A DNA stretch of 64,000 bases from Bacteroidales bacterium (GCA_016937855.1 JAFGVU010000184.1:1-64000); one strand, 5' to 3'. Positions 8,395-17,911 are shown, numbered from the stretch's first letter. Translations and numbers: made by a program. Notes: generated by a model not told the origin, from the sequence alone.

Positions 8395-10029
8395 ATGAAC
8401 TTTATGTTAAAATCAAAATATTTGATACCTGTTGTTTTCGTGATCTTTCTTATAAAACCGGCACATTCACAGTCCTGGCACACTTATTTTGGGGATACAA
8501 TCTGGGATGGGAATTGCTCAGTTGGGGGTGTTCATATTGATGGAAATTCTTTTATAATAGGCGGAGCATTTCGAAGAATTGGTGGTGATTCCATTACGGC
8601 AATGGCAAGGTGGAATGATTACCAATGGTCAGGATTTGATCTTTCCCCAGAAACAAGCGGTTCTCCTACTTGTTTTGCAGAGTATAAAAATAAGTTATAT
8701 ACTGGTGCTCAATATACTTGGCTACCAAATGGGGTGCTTTTGGGAAACTTTGCAATCTGGGATGGCATACAATGGCTACCAGCTAACCCACCAATAGGTG
8801 GAGGTATTATTAGCTTAAAAGTAATAAATGATAGCTTATTTGCATTAGGGAGTTGTGAATTCGGAGCCAAAGTATTGGTTTCTGATGGTAATTCATGGCA
8901 ATATTTGGAAAATATAGAAGCAAATTATGCAGCTAGTATTATTGAATATAATGACGAATTGCTTGTTGGAACAAATTATGGTTTATGGAAAAGAGTTGGA
9001 TATGACACTTGGCAACAATTTCCCGGTACACCTCAAGGCTGGGTAAATGCCATGCTTGTGGATAGCGTTAATAATTTTTTATACACAGGTGGATCGTTTT
9101 ATCACGTGGGAGATACAATTGAATCACACTGCATTGCCAAATACGATGGATTCCAATGGTATCCTATGCAAAAAGGTGTTATGGGAGATGTTTGGCGAGG
9201 TGTCATGGAAATGTATCGAGGGAATTTATATTTTGGTGGATTTTCTGATGCAACGGCGCTAGATACAACCCTAATAAACTACGTTGCCATGTGGGATGGA
9301 GAAAGCATTCATTCAGTTGGCGGTGGAACATCGGGAGTAGTATATGGGTTAAAGGTTTTTCAGGATACACTAATAGTAGTGGGCAATTTTACTAATGTAA
9401 ATGTTTTAAATGGAGATTCCATACACAGTAAAGGCATTGCAAAGTGGTATATGCCTCCGGCAAACGATTGTAGGTATTTGCAGCCGGTTTTACATACTTG
9501 GCAGCAAGAAGGAGTTTCCGAGGATGAGTTTTATTTAATTAACGGACAGGCAACTGTAAACTTTTACAATAACAATGCTTATGCAAATTCATGGGAGTGG
9601 GATTTTGGCACTTCGACAGGCTCAGTGACCGCATCCCAAACAGTAGAATATATCTATAACTACCCAGGAACATATAATGTTCGAGTAACTGTTACCGATG
9701 GGCAATGTGTAAAAACTGCCGAAAAAGAGATTAAAATTTTTCTAAATACAAGTATTTCTGAAGAATTAAAACAAAACATCTTAAATGTTTTTCCTAATCC
9801 AGCAGGTGAAAAAGTAAATATCGAATGTTTTGTACCTGACGACGTTACCGAAGCAACTTTACAAATCATTTCACCAACTGGTCAAACATTAAAATCAATT
9901 TCTTTAAATAAAGATGAAAATAAGATGAATATCTCAACAAACAACTGGGATTGCGATTTTGTAATAGTGAATGTAGTTCTTAACAACGAAGTTATTAACA
10001 CAAGAAAAGTAATAATTGAAAAGAAATGA
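8395..10029 (+). CDS. Secreted propeller-like protein with PKD domain and T9SS type A sorting domain
   Basis: 544 aa. Signal peptide of about 25 residues ending AHSQ. Residues about 30-370 carry recurring motifs such as WNDYQW, IWDGIQW, KYDGFQW and MWDGESI with GG-rich turns, suggesting beta-propeller-like repeats. A PKD-like domain covers about 385-455 (SWEWDFG, TVTDGQ), and the C-terminus (about 461-544, starting NVFPNPAGEKVNI) is a T9SS type A signal. The product should cross the outer membrane by type IX secretion. Paralogous to the gene at 12180. An ATG at 8404 is an alternative start. Its stop overlaps the next ATG by four bases. Confidence 0.82.
   Translation: MNFMLKSKYLIPVVFVIFLIKPAHSQSWHTYFGDTIWDGNCSVGGVHIDGNSFIIGGAFRRIGGDSITAMARWNDYQWSGFDLSPETSGSPTCFAEYKNKLYTGAQYTWLPNGVLLGNFAIWDGIQWLPANPPIGGGIISLKVINDSLFALGSCEFGAKVLVSDGNSWQYLENIEANYAASIIEYNDELLVGTNYGLWKRVGYDTWQQFPGTPQGWVNAMLVDSVNNFLYTGGSFYHVGDTIESHCIAKYDGFQWYPMQKGVMGDVWRGVMEMYRGNLYFGGFSDATALDTTLINYVAMWDGESIHSVGGGTSGVVYGLKVFQDTLIVVGNFTNVNVLNGDSIHSKGIAKWYMPPANDCRYLQPVLHTWQQEGVSEDEFYLINGQATVNFYNNNAYANSWEWDFGTSTGSVTASQTVEYIYNYPGTYNVRVTVTDGQCVKTAEKEIKIFLNTSISEELKQNILNVFPNPAGEKVNIECFVPDDVTEATLQIISPTGQTLKSISLNKDENKMNISTNNWDCDFVIVNVVLNNEVINTRKVIIEKK
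9607..9630 (+). repeat. REP-like palindromic sequence inside the PKD coding region
   Basis: GGCACTTCGACAGGCTCAGT followed by GACC, which codes for the GTSTGSVT loop of the PKD domain. The same 24 bases occur at 13392-13415 in the paralog. The core CACTTCGACAGGCTCAGTG resembles REP-type sequences I know from many bacterial genomes. Confidence 0.55.
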
Positions 10030-12032
10030 AAAAAAAGCACTCTTATTTTTTTATATTTTTGATATGGATTCAATTGATGCCCCTTTTTATAATAGCACAA
10101 TTAGATCCACCAAATCTAGTAAATGAATTCACGAGCAACGCTTGTTCTCCATATCTTTCTTTTGTTGGTGTCGAAGAGGCGGTAAAATATGAAATTCAAG
10201 TTTCCTTAGATAATTCCTTTATTACAGATGTGTTTATTGATTATACAGAATCAACAACTTATTATTTACCGTTACTAGAATTTGACAAAGAATACTTCCT
10301 AAGAGCTAGAGCTATCAATGATACTGACACATCAATTTGGAGTGATACAATTTCAAGAGTTACTATATCACGAGGAGTCGTTGATGTTGAAATAAATCAA
10401 GATGGAAATTTGATAGCAACTGAAGACAGGCTTTACTGTAGTATTGAACGCTGGTGGGAGGTTGATACTATTGGATCTTTTAATTCTCCTATACTATTCA
10501 GAGACACTACATTTGATGAAAATTATATATTAGTCCATGAGCCATTCTATTTTTGTTCAGATTACTATTTTAGGGTAAAATGTATAAGCTTAATTGATAC
10601 TACTCCTGCTTGGTCTCAGCATTTATTTAATTCCATCTCCATACCCTGCTCACCAACACTAGTTTCTCCCAATAATTTTAATTTTACAAATTCCATAACC
10701 AATTTAAAACTTGAAAGATACGATCACCCGTTACGATATGTTTTTGAGTTGGATACAACAATCGATTTTACAAATCCAAGGGAGTTTGAAATTGCCGATA
10801 CAGATGATTCTGATTTGGTTTCGGTTGGGGATTTATACTTTGAGAAACAGCATTACTGGCGTGCAAGAGCAATAAACCCTATTGACACATCACAATGGTC
10901 AGATATTTTTACCTTTAGCATGTGTGGGGTGCATCAAACTTTGCCGTTAGATGAAGAAATAAATATAAGTACAAACCCAAGCCTTAGTGTTGTAACAATA
11001 GGTAATATAATTGGTTATCATTTCGAGCTTGATACAGTTCCAGATTTTTCTTCCGAAATGTTTATGCAATATGACTCTCCAAATTCAGCCATAAATTTAG
11101 AAAATTTACTATTTGGAACTACTTATTACTGGAGAGTTCGAGTCTATCATTCCCTCGATACATCCAGCTACACAAGTGTAAGAAGCTTTACAACAGTTTT
11201 AGCTCCTGCTCTTATTAGTCCTCCAGATTTGTCTGTCAATCAAAACTTAAAACTTAATTTAAGAGCAGGATTTTTATCCGGCGTTACAAAATATCAGTAT
11301 CAGCTTTCACAAAGCCTTAATTTTTTACCGCAACAAACAACACTTTTGGAACATAATAATTTTGCGAATATGGTTCAGACCGATTTATTGCACTTCGGCA
11401 TTGAATACTATTGGCGAGCCCGTTACATCAATGAAAACGACACATCAGCATGGAGCACTGCATTTTCGTTTGTAACTATAGCAAAACCTCAGCTTATTGA
11501 ACCTACTGATCAAGCTACACAAATGCCAATAAATAACTGTATGTTATATTGGCAAAATATCCAATATGTTGACAGCTATACTTTATGGATTAGCACTACT
11601 CCTGATTTTACTGAATATGAAGAATACTTACAGCCGTTTTATGGCAATATCATTTATTTGAGCGAATTACTTCCATCAACAACATATTACTGGAAAGTAA
11701 AAGCAATCACAAGTTCTGGCGAGTCAAACTGGTCAGAAACATGGTCTTTTACAACTCAAAATACGTCAAAATCAGATTTATTGGATCAAGACTACAACTT
11801 TCAAATTTTCCCAAACCCGAGTAGTAACGATTTTACAGTAAAAGTCACATTGCCAAATTACAATAACGCAGAAATTAAAATTGCAGGACTAAACGGGCAT
11901 TTAAAGGATATTATTTCGGTTACTAGCGAAACAACAGTTATTCCTACAAAAGGATGGAAACCTGGTGTTTATGTTTGTAATCTTTTTATTGATGGAAAAT
12001 TGGTGAAAACTGAGAAATTGGTGTATGAGTAA
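10026..12032 (+). CDS. Secreted Fn3-like repeat protein with T9SS type A sorting domain
   Basis: 668 aa. Signal peptide of about 25 residues (ending IIAQ). The body consists of five or six repeats of about 100 residues with signatures such as YYWRARAINDTDTS.WSD, YYWRVRVYHSLDTSSY and YYWKVKAIT, as in fibronectin type III-like modules of Bacteroidota surface proteins. The C-terminus (about 590-668, FQIFPNPSSNDF) is a T9SS type A signal almost identical to that of the 12180 protein. The start ATGA overlaps the upstream stop, so the two are probably co-translated. Likely adhesin or surface-layer role; no enzyme motif is seen. Confidence 0.8.
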   Translation: MKKKHSYFFIFLIWIQLMPLFIIAQLDPPNLVNEFTSNACSPYLSFVGVEEAVKYEIQVSLDNSFITDVFIDYTESTTYYLPLLEFDKEYFLRARAINDTDTSIWSDTISRVTISRGVVDVEINQDGNLIATEDRLYCSIERWWEVDTIGSFNSPILFRDTTFDENYILVHEPFYFCSDYYFRVKCISLIDTTPAWSQHLFNSISIPCSPTLVSPNNFNFTNSITNLKLERYDHPLRYVFELDTTIDFTNPREFEIADTDDSDLVSVGDLYFEKQHYWRARAINPIDTSQWSDIFTFSMCGVHQTLPLDEEINISTNPSLSVVTIGNIIGYHFELDTVPDFSSEMFMQYDSPNSAINLENLLFGTTYYWRVRVYHSLDTSSYTSVRSFTTVLAPALISPPDLSVNQNLKLNLRAGFLSGVTKYQYQLSQSLNFLPQQTTLLEHNNFANMVQTDLLHFGIEYYWRARYINENDTSAWSTAFSFVTIAKPQLIEPTDQATQMPINNCMLYWQNIQYVDSYTLWISTTPDFTEYEEYLQPFYGNIIYLSELLPSTTYYWKVKAITSSGESNWSETWSFTTQNTSKSDLLDQDYNFQIFPNPSSNDFTVKVTLPNYNNAEIKIAGLNGHLKDIISVTSETTVIPTKGWKPGVYVCNLFIDGKLVKTEKLVYE

Positions 12033-12179
12033 GGTTGTTTGTAGGGCACGGATTGCAACCGAGCGTTTTGCGAGCTCAGCGGAGCTAAATACGAGCGAGC
12101 GGGTGTATATACCTATAGTTTAGTTGTTAACGACAAGCAAATAGATGTTAAAAAAATGATAATTACACAGTAAATATTT

Positions 12180-13796
12180 ATGAAAATTAAAAAACTGATA
12201 TTTTTTATGATATTGCAGGCATTTCTAATACCTGCAATGTCTTTTTCTCAGGTCTGGGACGATAATTTTGTTGGAATTGATAGCTTGTATCATCCATTGG
12301 GAGGTGTAATAAATTTGAATGACTTTTATAATTATAATGATTCTGTATTATACATATCAGGATCATTCAGCAATGTGAATAATATAGAAGCAAATGGGAT
12401 AATAAGTTGGAATACAGATACAATTCAAACCTATCAGCTTGGCATGGAATGGGGCGTAATCAATGCTGTGCATATATATAGAGATACTCTATACATTGGA
12501 GGCAGTTTCCAAAATGCCAGTGGCGAACCCAATACCGCTCGATTAGCAATATGGAATGGAGAAGCTTGGCAGGGGACTAGTCTCGGGCAACCGGGTGGGT
12601 ATGTTTGGGATTTTACTCAATTTCATGATACACTGTATATGTGTGGGAATTTCAGCACTATTGGTTCAAATGCATTTGATAAAATAGCTGCCTATAATGG
12701 CGAGGACTGGATCAATGTAGGGAGTTTCGGAATGTGGGCAAGTGCACTGGAGGTATTTAACGGCGAGCTGTATGCAGGAGGATATTGGGGTATAAGAAAA
12801 TATCTTGGAGGTACACAGTGGGAAACATTTCCGGTAAAACCCAATGATTTTGTATTTGAGCTAAAAGCTGATGCAATAAATACATTTCTGTATGTAGGAG
12901 GTCAATTTACAGCAGTAGCAGGAGAGCCCTCAGTTGGTTCTGCAATGTGGGATGGTTTTAATTGGCATCCACTAGGGAATTACTGTTCAGGAACTGTATG
13001 GCAGCAGTCAATGGAAATATACAGAGGAGACCTTTATACAGCTGGTGGTATTTATTACACTGATGATGAAGAGTATCGAACTTTTATTACACGTTGGAAT
13101 GGTGAAAGCTGGGATAGTATTGGTGGTGGTTTTTCTGATAATATTTCTGCGATTGAGCTTTTCCGCGATACTCTTTATATGGGAGGAGGTTTCCAAACAT
13201 GGAGTCCTGTTAATCCGGAAGTAAAGCAACGTAACAAAGGTATGGTAAAACTCTACATGCCCGACAACGGTTGCGATTATCTAAAGCCACGCATTAACGC
13301 ATATACTGACACATTTTACCTAAACAACGGAGAGGCTGTTGTTAATTTGTACAATAACAATCCTTATGTTGATAGTTGGGAGTGGGACTTTGGCACTTCG
13401 ACAGGCTCAGTGACCTCATCCCAAGCCGTTGAGCATACTTATACAGAAGTTGGAGAATACAATGTACAAGTTACAGTTACCGATGGCGAGTGTGTAAAAA
13501 CTGCAAGCAAAACAATTTATATTGAGCTTGGTACCGCATTGCAAGAGTTTGAGCAAATAGAAATGCAGGTTTTTCCAAACCCAAGCAGTAATGATTTTAC
13601 ATTAAAGACATCACTTCCAAACTATAATAATACAGAAATAAAAATTGCTGGTTTAAACGGGCATTTAAAAGACATCATTCCTGTTACTGGAGAAACAACA
13701 GTAATCCCGACAAAAGGCTGGAGCGCAGGGGTTTATGTTTGTAATCTTTTTATTGATGGAAAATTGGTGAAGACGGAGAAGTTGGTGTTTGAGTAG
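12180..13796 (+). CDS. Secreted propeller-like protein with PKD domain and T9SS sorting domain (paralog of 8395)
   Basis: 538 aa. Signal peptide of about 24 residues (ending SFSQ). The body matches the 8395 protein in layout, with repeated IWNGEAW, MWDGFNW, RWNGESW motifs and LYAGG/LYMGG strands. A PKD domain lies at about 387-455 with the same GTSTGSVT loop, and the T9SS type A tail at about 461-538. The tail (PNYNNTEIKIAGLNGHLKDI) is nearly the same as in the 10026 protein and not like that of its full-length paralog, pointing to domain shuffling. Preceded by 147 bases of non-coding sequence. Confidence 0.82.
   Translation: MKIKKLIFFMILQAFLIPAMSFSQVWDDNFVGIDSLYHPLGGVINLNDFYNYNDSVLYISGSFSNVNNIEANGIISWNTDTIQTYQLGMEWGVINAVHIYRDTLYIGGSFQNASGEPNTARLAIWNGEAWQGTSLGQPGGYVWDFTQFHDTLYMCGNFSTIGSNAFDKIAAYNGEDWINVGSFGMWASALEVFNGELYAGGYWGIRKYLGGTQWETFPVKPNDFVFELKADAINTFLYVGGQFTAVAGEPSVGSAMWDGFNWHPLGNYCSGTVWQQSMEIYRGDLYTAGGIYYTDDEEYRTFITRWNGESWDSIGGGFSDNISAIELFRDTLYMGGGFQTWSPVNPEVKQRNKGMVKLYMPDNGCDYLKPRINAYTDTFYLNNGEAVVNLYNNNPYVDSWEWDFGTSTGSVTSSQAVEHTYTEVGEYNVQVTVTDGECVKTASKTIYIELGTALQEFEQIEMQVFPNPSSNDFTLKTSLPNYNNTEIKIAGLNGHLKDIIPVTGETTVIPTKGWSAGVYVCNLFIDGKLVKTEKLVFE
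13392..13415 (+). repeat. REP-like palindromic sequence inside PKD coding region, second copy
   Basis: Identical over 24 bases to 9607-9630 and in the same frame, coding GTSTGSVT. Confidence 0.55.
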
Positions 13797-14004
13797 AGGG
13801 TGGTGTGGTAAAAGATTTAATACAATCTCTGGTGGTACCACACGATGAAATCGTGCGGTAACGTTATTATTAATGTAAAAGATTTGCTTAAGTTTATTTA
13901 GTGGGTTGAAATCGTGCGGCAGCTGGGAAAAACAGTTTTTAGTTATTTTTATTTTTTAAAAACTACATTAAATTATTTTCTTATTTTTGATAAAAAATAT
14001 CTAA

Positions 14005-14562
14005 ATGGATTTTTCTTCACTTTTTGAAAACATAAAATCAACGCATCTAACCTTGCAAAAATCTGCATCAAATGCAATTAATTTATCAATTACTATTCGG
14101 AACTGGATTATAGGCTACTACATAATTGAATTTGAACAAAATGGAGCGGACCGAGCAGCATACGGAGAGAAGTTGTTGAAAAATCTGGCGAAAAAGTTTG
14201 AGAATACTCACATAAAGGGGATGACAGAAAGAAGATTTCGGGAATATCGCAGGTTTTATACAGTTTATCCTCATATTGGAGAAGTTATAAACGATTTTAT
14301 ACCACAAGATGCAATTCGGCAGTTGCCAACCGCCAAATTTGCTAACCATGAAATTCGGCGGTTGCCGACCGCCGAATTGGATGCTGATCTATACTTCAAC
14401 ATACCAATAATTCCATCCGCAAAACTTCTCTCAAAACTTTCGTATTCTCACTTTGCTGAAATTGCCAAAATCGATGATCCATTAAAACGTGTGTTTTATG
14501 AAATGGAGTCAATTAAAGGAAACTGGTCTGTAAAAGAGCTTGAAAGGCAAATTTATTGGTAG
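14005..14562 (+). pseudogene. Truncated DUF1016/YhcG-type nuclease gene (N-terminal part only)
   Basis: 185 aa. Matches the N-terminal domain of DUF1016 proteins: SATNLSI-type helix, IGYYIIEFEQNGADRAAYGE, KGMTERRFREYRRFY, then LSYSHFAEIAKIDDPLKRVF and NWSVKELERQI. Full-length members are about 340 aa with a C-terminal PDDEXK nuclease domain; here the frame stops directly after ELERQIYW and no nuclease domain follows before the next gene. The product, if made, would lack the catalytic part. Two palindromic units lie in the variable linker. Family members occur with mobile and restriction-type loci. Confidence 0.75.
14313..14378 (+). repeat. Two palindromic 27-bp units inside the DUF1016 reading frame
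   Basis: Unit 1 (14313-14339) is an imperfect palindrome; unit 2 (14352-14378) is a perfect 11-bp inverted repeat AATTCGGCGGT / ACCGCCGAATT with a 5-base loop. They are 39 bases apart, so both are read in the same frame and code IRQLPTAKF and IRRLPTAEL. Confidence 0.7.
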
Positions 14563-14712
14563 TGTTTAGAAAAGTGTGTATTTAAGCTTGTAAAATCGAC
14601 AATAAATATTATTTCTGCCGTTAACTAATTGCTTGCTACCGTTTACTCATTTTACCTTTTTTTTAGAATAACTACAGCGTATGTTTGCTTCATAATTCAA
14701 AATCTAAAAATT

Positions 14713-15198
14713 ATGAAACAGAATCTTTTAACAATTTTATTTATGCTACCGGTTTTGATGGCTGGCGCTCAGCAAATCACCGAAAGCGTTATCTCGTCTG
14801 GTGGAGAATCTTACTCAAATCAAGATTACAACCTTAGTTGGACTATTGGCGAAACTGTCATTGAGACATTTTTTGCTGACGGACTTACATTAACACAGGG
14901 ATTTCAGCAAGGATCATACACAATTACTCGAATTGATGAAAACAATAATGGGAAATTTGAAGTTAATGTATTTCCTAATCCTGCTGTAAATTATGTAAAT
15001 ATTGAAACATTTGGAGAACCAAAAGAAATGTTTGCATCGCTATACGACATGAATGGAAAAGTTGTAAGGCATCAGGCATTTTCTACCAATGCTCTAAGTT
15101 TGAACATCTCAGATTTAAAGGAAGCGACATATTTACTTGTAATAACTTCAATCAAAGGAGAGAAACTTGCAAAATTTAAATTAATCAAAAATCAATAA
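14713..15198 (+). CDS. Small secreted protein with T9SS type A sorting domain
   Basis: 161 aa. I start at the ATG at 14713, which gives a normal signal peptide (MKQNLLTILFMLPVLMAGAQ); the 28 codons upstream in frame lack protein character. Residues 20-75 (ITESVISSGGESYSNQDYNL, SWTIGETVIETF, LTQGFQQ) match the short domain that often precedes T9SS tails. Residues about 88-161 (VNVFPNPAVNYVNIE) are the sorting domain. Only 11 bases separate it from the FISUMP gene, so they are probably co-transcribed. Confidence 0.8.
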   Translation: MKQNLLTILFMLPVLMAGAQQITESVISSGGESYSNQDYNLSWTIGETVIETFFADGLTLTQGFQQGSYTITRIDENNNGKFEVNVFPNPAVNYVNIETFGEPKEMFASLYDMNGKVVRHQAFSTNALSLNISDLKEATYLLVITSIKGEKLAKFKLIKNQ

Positions 15199-15209
15199 AC
15201 CTAAAACTT

Positions 15210-17729
15210 ATGAATATGAAAAAGACAATTTTATTATTAGCAATGATTGTAGTTTCAATCTGTGTGCTAGCGCAAAGTCCACAAATGTTTAATTATCAGG
15301 CAGTTGTCAGAGACGCGCAGGGAACGCCAATTATGAACGATAATGTTGAAATTCAAATCAATATCTTATCAAGTACCATTGATGGCGACGTGGTTTTTAC
15401 AGAAACACATAATACTATTACAAACGATTATGGATTAATTAATTTAAAGATTGGTTCTCAAAACGATATGTCTGTTGTTGATTGGACATCTGATGCGTAT
15501 TTTATTGAAGTAGTGTTAGATGGAACACAGATGGGAGTTAGTCAGTTGCTTAGTGTGCCTTTCGCAATGCATGCAGCTACTGCCGGCAATGTTTTTAGTG
15601 GAAATTACGAAGATTTAAGTGGAGCACCAAATCTTGATATTTATTTGACTGATATTACAACTGGTAGTCTTGGTGATCTCGCCGATGTAGATCTAACTGG
15701 TTTGTCAGATAATCAGATACTAAAGTATAATGCTACAACAGAAAAATGGACAGCAATTGATGTAGCAGCAGCCTCAGAAACTGATCCGGTTTTTGTTGCG
15801 AGCGAAGCTGCAAATGTTACAGATGCAGGTAGTGGTGTTGTTATAACTGATGTAGAAAGAACAAAACTTGCCGGAATCCAAGAAGGAGCAGAGCAAAACG
15901 TAAATCCTGACTGGAATGCTGTTGCTGGTGATGCTCAAATCCTTAACAAACCTTCATTGTCAACTGTTGCAACAACTGGCTCTTACAACGACTTAAGTGA
16001 CAAACCTGCAATTTATGACGGAACCTGGGATAATATTACAGGTAAACCGCTCTTTGAAACAGTTGCAACTAGTGGCGATTATAACGATTTGTCAAATAAG
16101 CCTACAACAATTAGTGCTTCACAGGCAAATGCGATTACAGAAAACACAGCAAAACGCACATATCCATTAGTTGACGAAACAAAACTTGCCGGAATCCAAG
16201 AAGGAGCAGAGCAAAATGTAAATCCTGACTGGAATGCTGTTGCCGGTGATGCCCAAATTCTAAATAAACCTGCTTTATCAACTGTAGCAACAAGTGGTTC
16301 ATACAACGACCTTGGCGATAAGCCTGCAATTTTTGATGGAACCTGGGATAACCTAACAGGAAAACCAAATTTTGCTGACGTAGCAACAAGTGGTAATTAT
16401 GATGATTTATCTAACAAACCTACCACAATTAGCATAGCACAAGCAAACGAAATAACTGCTAATACTGCAAAACGCACATATCCATTAGTTGACGAAACAA
16501 AACTTGCCGGAATCGAAGAAGGAGCAGAGCAAAATGTAAATCCTGATTGGAATGCTGTTGCCGGTGATGCACAAATTCTTAACAAACCTTCATTGTCAAC
16601 TGTTGCAACAACTGGCTCTTACAACGACCTAAGTGACAAACCTGCAATTTTTGACGGAACATGGGATAATATCACAGGTAAACCGCTCTTTGAAACAGTT
16701 GCAACTAGTGGCGATTATAACGATTTGAATAATACACCAAACATGAGTTTATACGCAACAAAAGACATGAATAGTGAAAATATTACAAATTTAGCAGATC
16801 CAATAGCTGAGCAAGACGCGGCAACAAAATCTTATGCAGATATGAGATTCCAGATTTTGCTAAATTATATGGTAGAGTCGGGAGCAGATGTTGAAGGATT
16901 AATGGATGCCGGAGTAACCGTTGAAGAACTAGTTGAAGCAGAAGCATCTATAGCAGATTTGATTGCTAATGGAGCAGGAGTAGAGGAGTTGTTTAATCTT
17001 GGAGTTTGTGTAGGAACATTGCGCGATAATGGAGCAGCAGAGGCTGATCTAATAGCTGCAGGTCTGGTAGGGACTGTTAGTGATTTTGAGGGCAATTCGT
17101 ACGAATGGGTTAAAATTGGAACTCAAATCTGGATGGCTGAGAACCTAAGATCTACAAAATATTCTGATGGTACTGAGATTAATCCTTTTTTTCCTAGCAC
17201 ATTTGGATATTATGCTTATGCCAACGACCCGGCAAATATTCCGGTTTATGGTTATCTTTATAATATGGAAGCATTTTCCAATGGAGAACCTACTAGTGAT
17301 GCCATTCCTAGCGGATTTCAAGGTGCTTGTCCTTCGGGTTGGCATGTGCCTAGCGATGGAGAATGGGATGTTTTAGAGGATTTTTTAGTTGACGAAGCGT
17401 ATATGATTGATGAATCAAATGTTGGAAAAGCACTTGCTTCGAAAAACCTATGGACTAGCAGTGCTACCGAAGGTCATGTGGGTAACGATATGAGCACAAA
17501 TAATGCCAGTGGCTTTAATGCTTTACCTGGTGGAACTAGAAATGCTGCAACTCAAGCTTATTCGGGAAAAGGACAAAAAGCATATTTTTACTCCTCGTCA
17601 TGGTATCATACTGGTTGGCCTGATTATGATGATTTCGTTAAAAATCATCAAATTGATTATAATAAATCTGTGCTTACTCACGGTTATCAAAGATTTTCGA
17701 CTTACTCGGTTAGATGTGTAAAAGATTAA
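15210..17729 (+). CDS. Secreted repeat-rich protein with C-terminal FISUMP domain
   Basis: 839 aa (ATG at 15216 also possible). Signal peptide of about 22 residues (ending VLAQ). Residues 22-145 hold a conserved exported domain (FNYQAVVRDAQGTPIMNDNV). Residues 218-505 contain about 2.7 copies of a 106-residue repeat (KLAGIQEGAEQNVNPDWNAV ... LSNKPTTIS) reminiscent of phage tail-fibre repeats. A short pentapeptide-like run follows (ADVEGLMDAGVTVEELVEA), then a Fibrobacter succinogenes major paralogous domain (about 630-839; WVKIGTQIWMAENLRSTKYS, CPSGWHVPSDGEWDVLE, YSVRCVKD end). A surface-binding role is plausible; no enzyme motif. It has no T9SS tail. Confidence 0.82.
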   Translation: MNMKKTILLLAMIVVSICVLAQSPQMFNYQAVVRDAQGTPIMNDNVEIQINILSSTIDGDVVFTETHNTITNDYGLINLKIGSQNDMSVVDWTSDAYFIEVVLDGTQMGVSQLLSVPFAMHAATAGNVFSGNYEDLSGAPNLDIYLTDITTGSLGDLADVDLTGLSDNQILKYNATTEKWTAIDVAAASETDPVFVASEAANVTDAGSGVVITDVERTKLAGIQEGAEQNVNPDWNAVAGDAQILNKPSLSTVATTGSYNDLSDKPAIYDGTWDNITGKPLFETVATSGDYNDLSNKPTTISASQANAITENTAKRTYPLVDETKLAGIQEGAEQNVNPDWNAVAGDAQILNKPALSTVATSGSYNDLGDKPAIFDGTWDNLTGKPNFADVATSGNYDDLSNKPTTISIAQANEITANTAKRTYPLVDETKLAGIEEGAEQNVNPDWNAVAGDAQILNKPSLSTVATTGSYNDLSDKPAIFDGTWDNITGKPLFETVATSGDYNDLNNTPNMSLYATKDMNSENITNLADPIAEQDAATKSYADMRFQILLNYMVESGADVEGLMDAGVTVEELVEAEASIADLIANGAGVEELFNLGVCVGTLRDNGAAEADLIAAGLVGTVSDFEGNSYEWVKIGTQIWMAENLRSTKYSDGTEINPFFPSTFGYYAYANDPANIPVYGYLYNMEAFSNGEPTSDAIPSGFQGACPSGWHVPSDGEWDVLEDFLVDEAYMIDESNVGKALASKNLWTSSATEGHVGNDMSTNNASGFNALPGGTRNAATQAYSGKGQKAYFYSSSWYHTGWPDYDDFVKNHQIDYNKSVLTHGYQRFSTYSVRCVKD
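15864..16720 (+). repeat. 318-bp in-frame tandem repeats of the FISUMP protein gene
   Basis: Units start at 15864, 16182 and 16500, each with the codons for KLAGI(Q/E)EGAEQNVNPDWNAVA. The period is exactly 318 bases (106 codons); the third copy is partial. High nucleotide identity suggests recent expansion or ongoing recombination. Confidence 0.85.
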
Positions 17730-17736
17730 AAAATAA

Positions 17737-17900
17737 GAAATAGGTAATTTTTCGAGAAACTCAAAAAATTGGGATTAAGAATTAAAAAAAAGAAATAGGT
17801 AATTTTTCGAGAAACTCAAAAAATTGGGATTAAGAATTAAAAAAATTAAAAAAGAAATAGGTAATTTTTCGAGAAATTCTAAAAATTGGTTTAATAAATC
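17737..17900 (+). repeat. Tandem copies of the GAAATAGGTAATTTTTCGAG repeat
   Basis: Three units start at 17737, 17792 and 17854 (spacing 55 and 62). Units 1 and 2 are almost identical (GAGAAACTCAAAAAATTGGG core); unit 3 is diverged. A further copy lies inverted at 7895-7929. The tract sits right after the FISUMP stop codon. Confidence 0.85.
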
Positions 17901-17911
17901 TTAAAAGAAAG

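Noticed and set aside
14629-14712. 28-codon extension upstream of the small T9SS protein
   Set aside because: The internal ATG gives a standard signal peptide and the extension is not protein-like.
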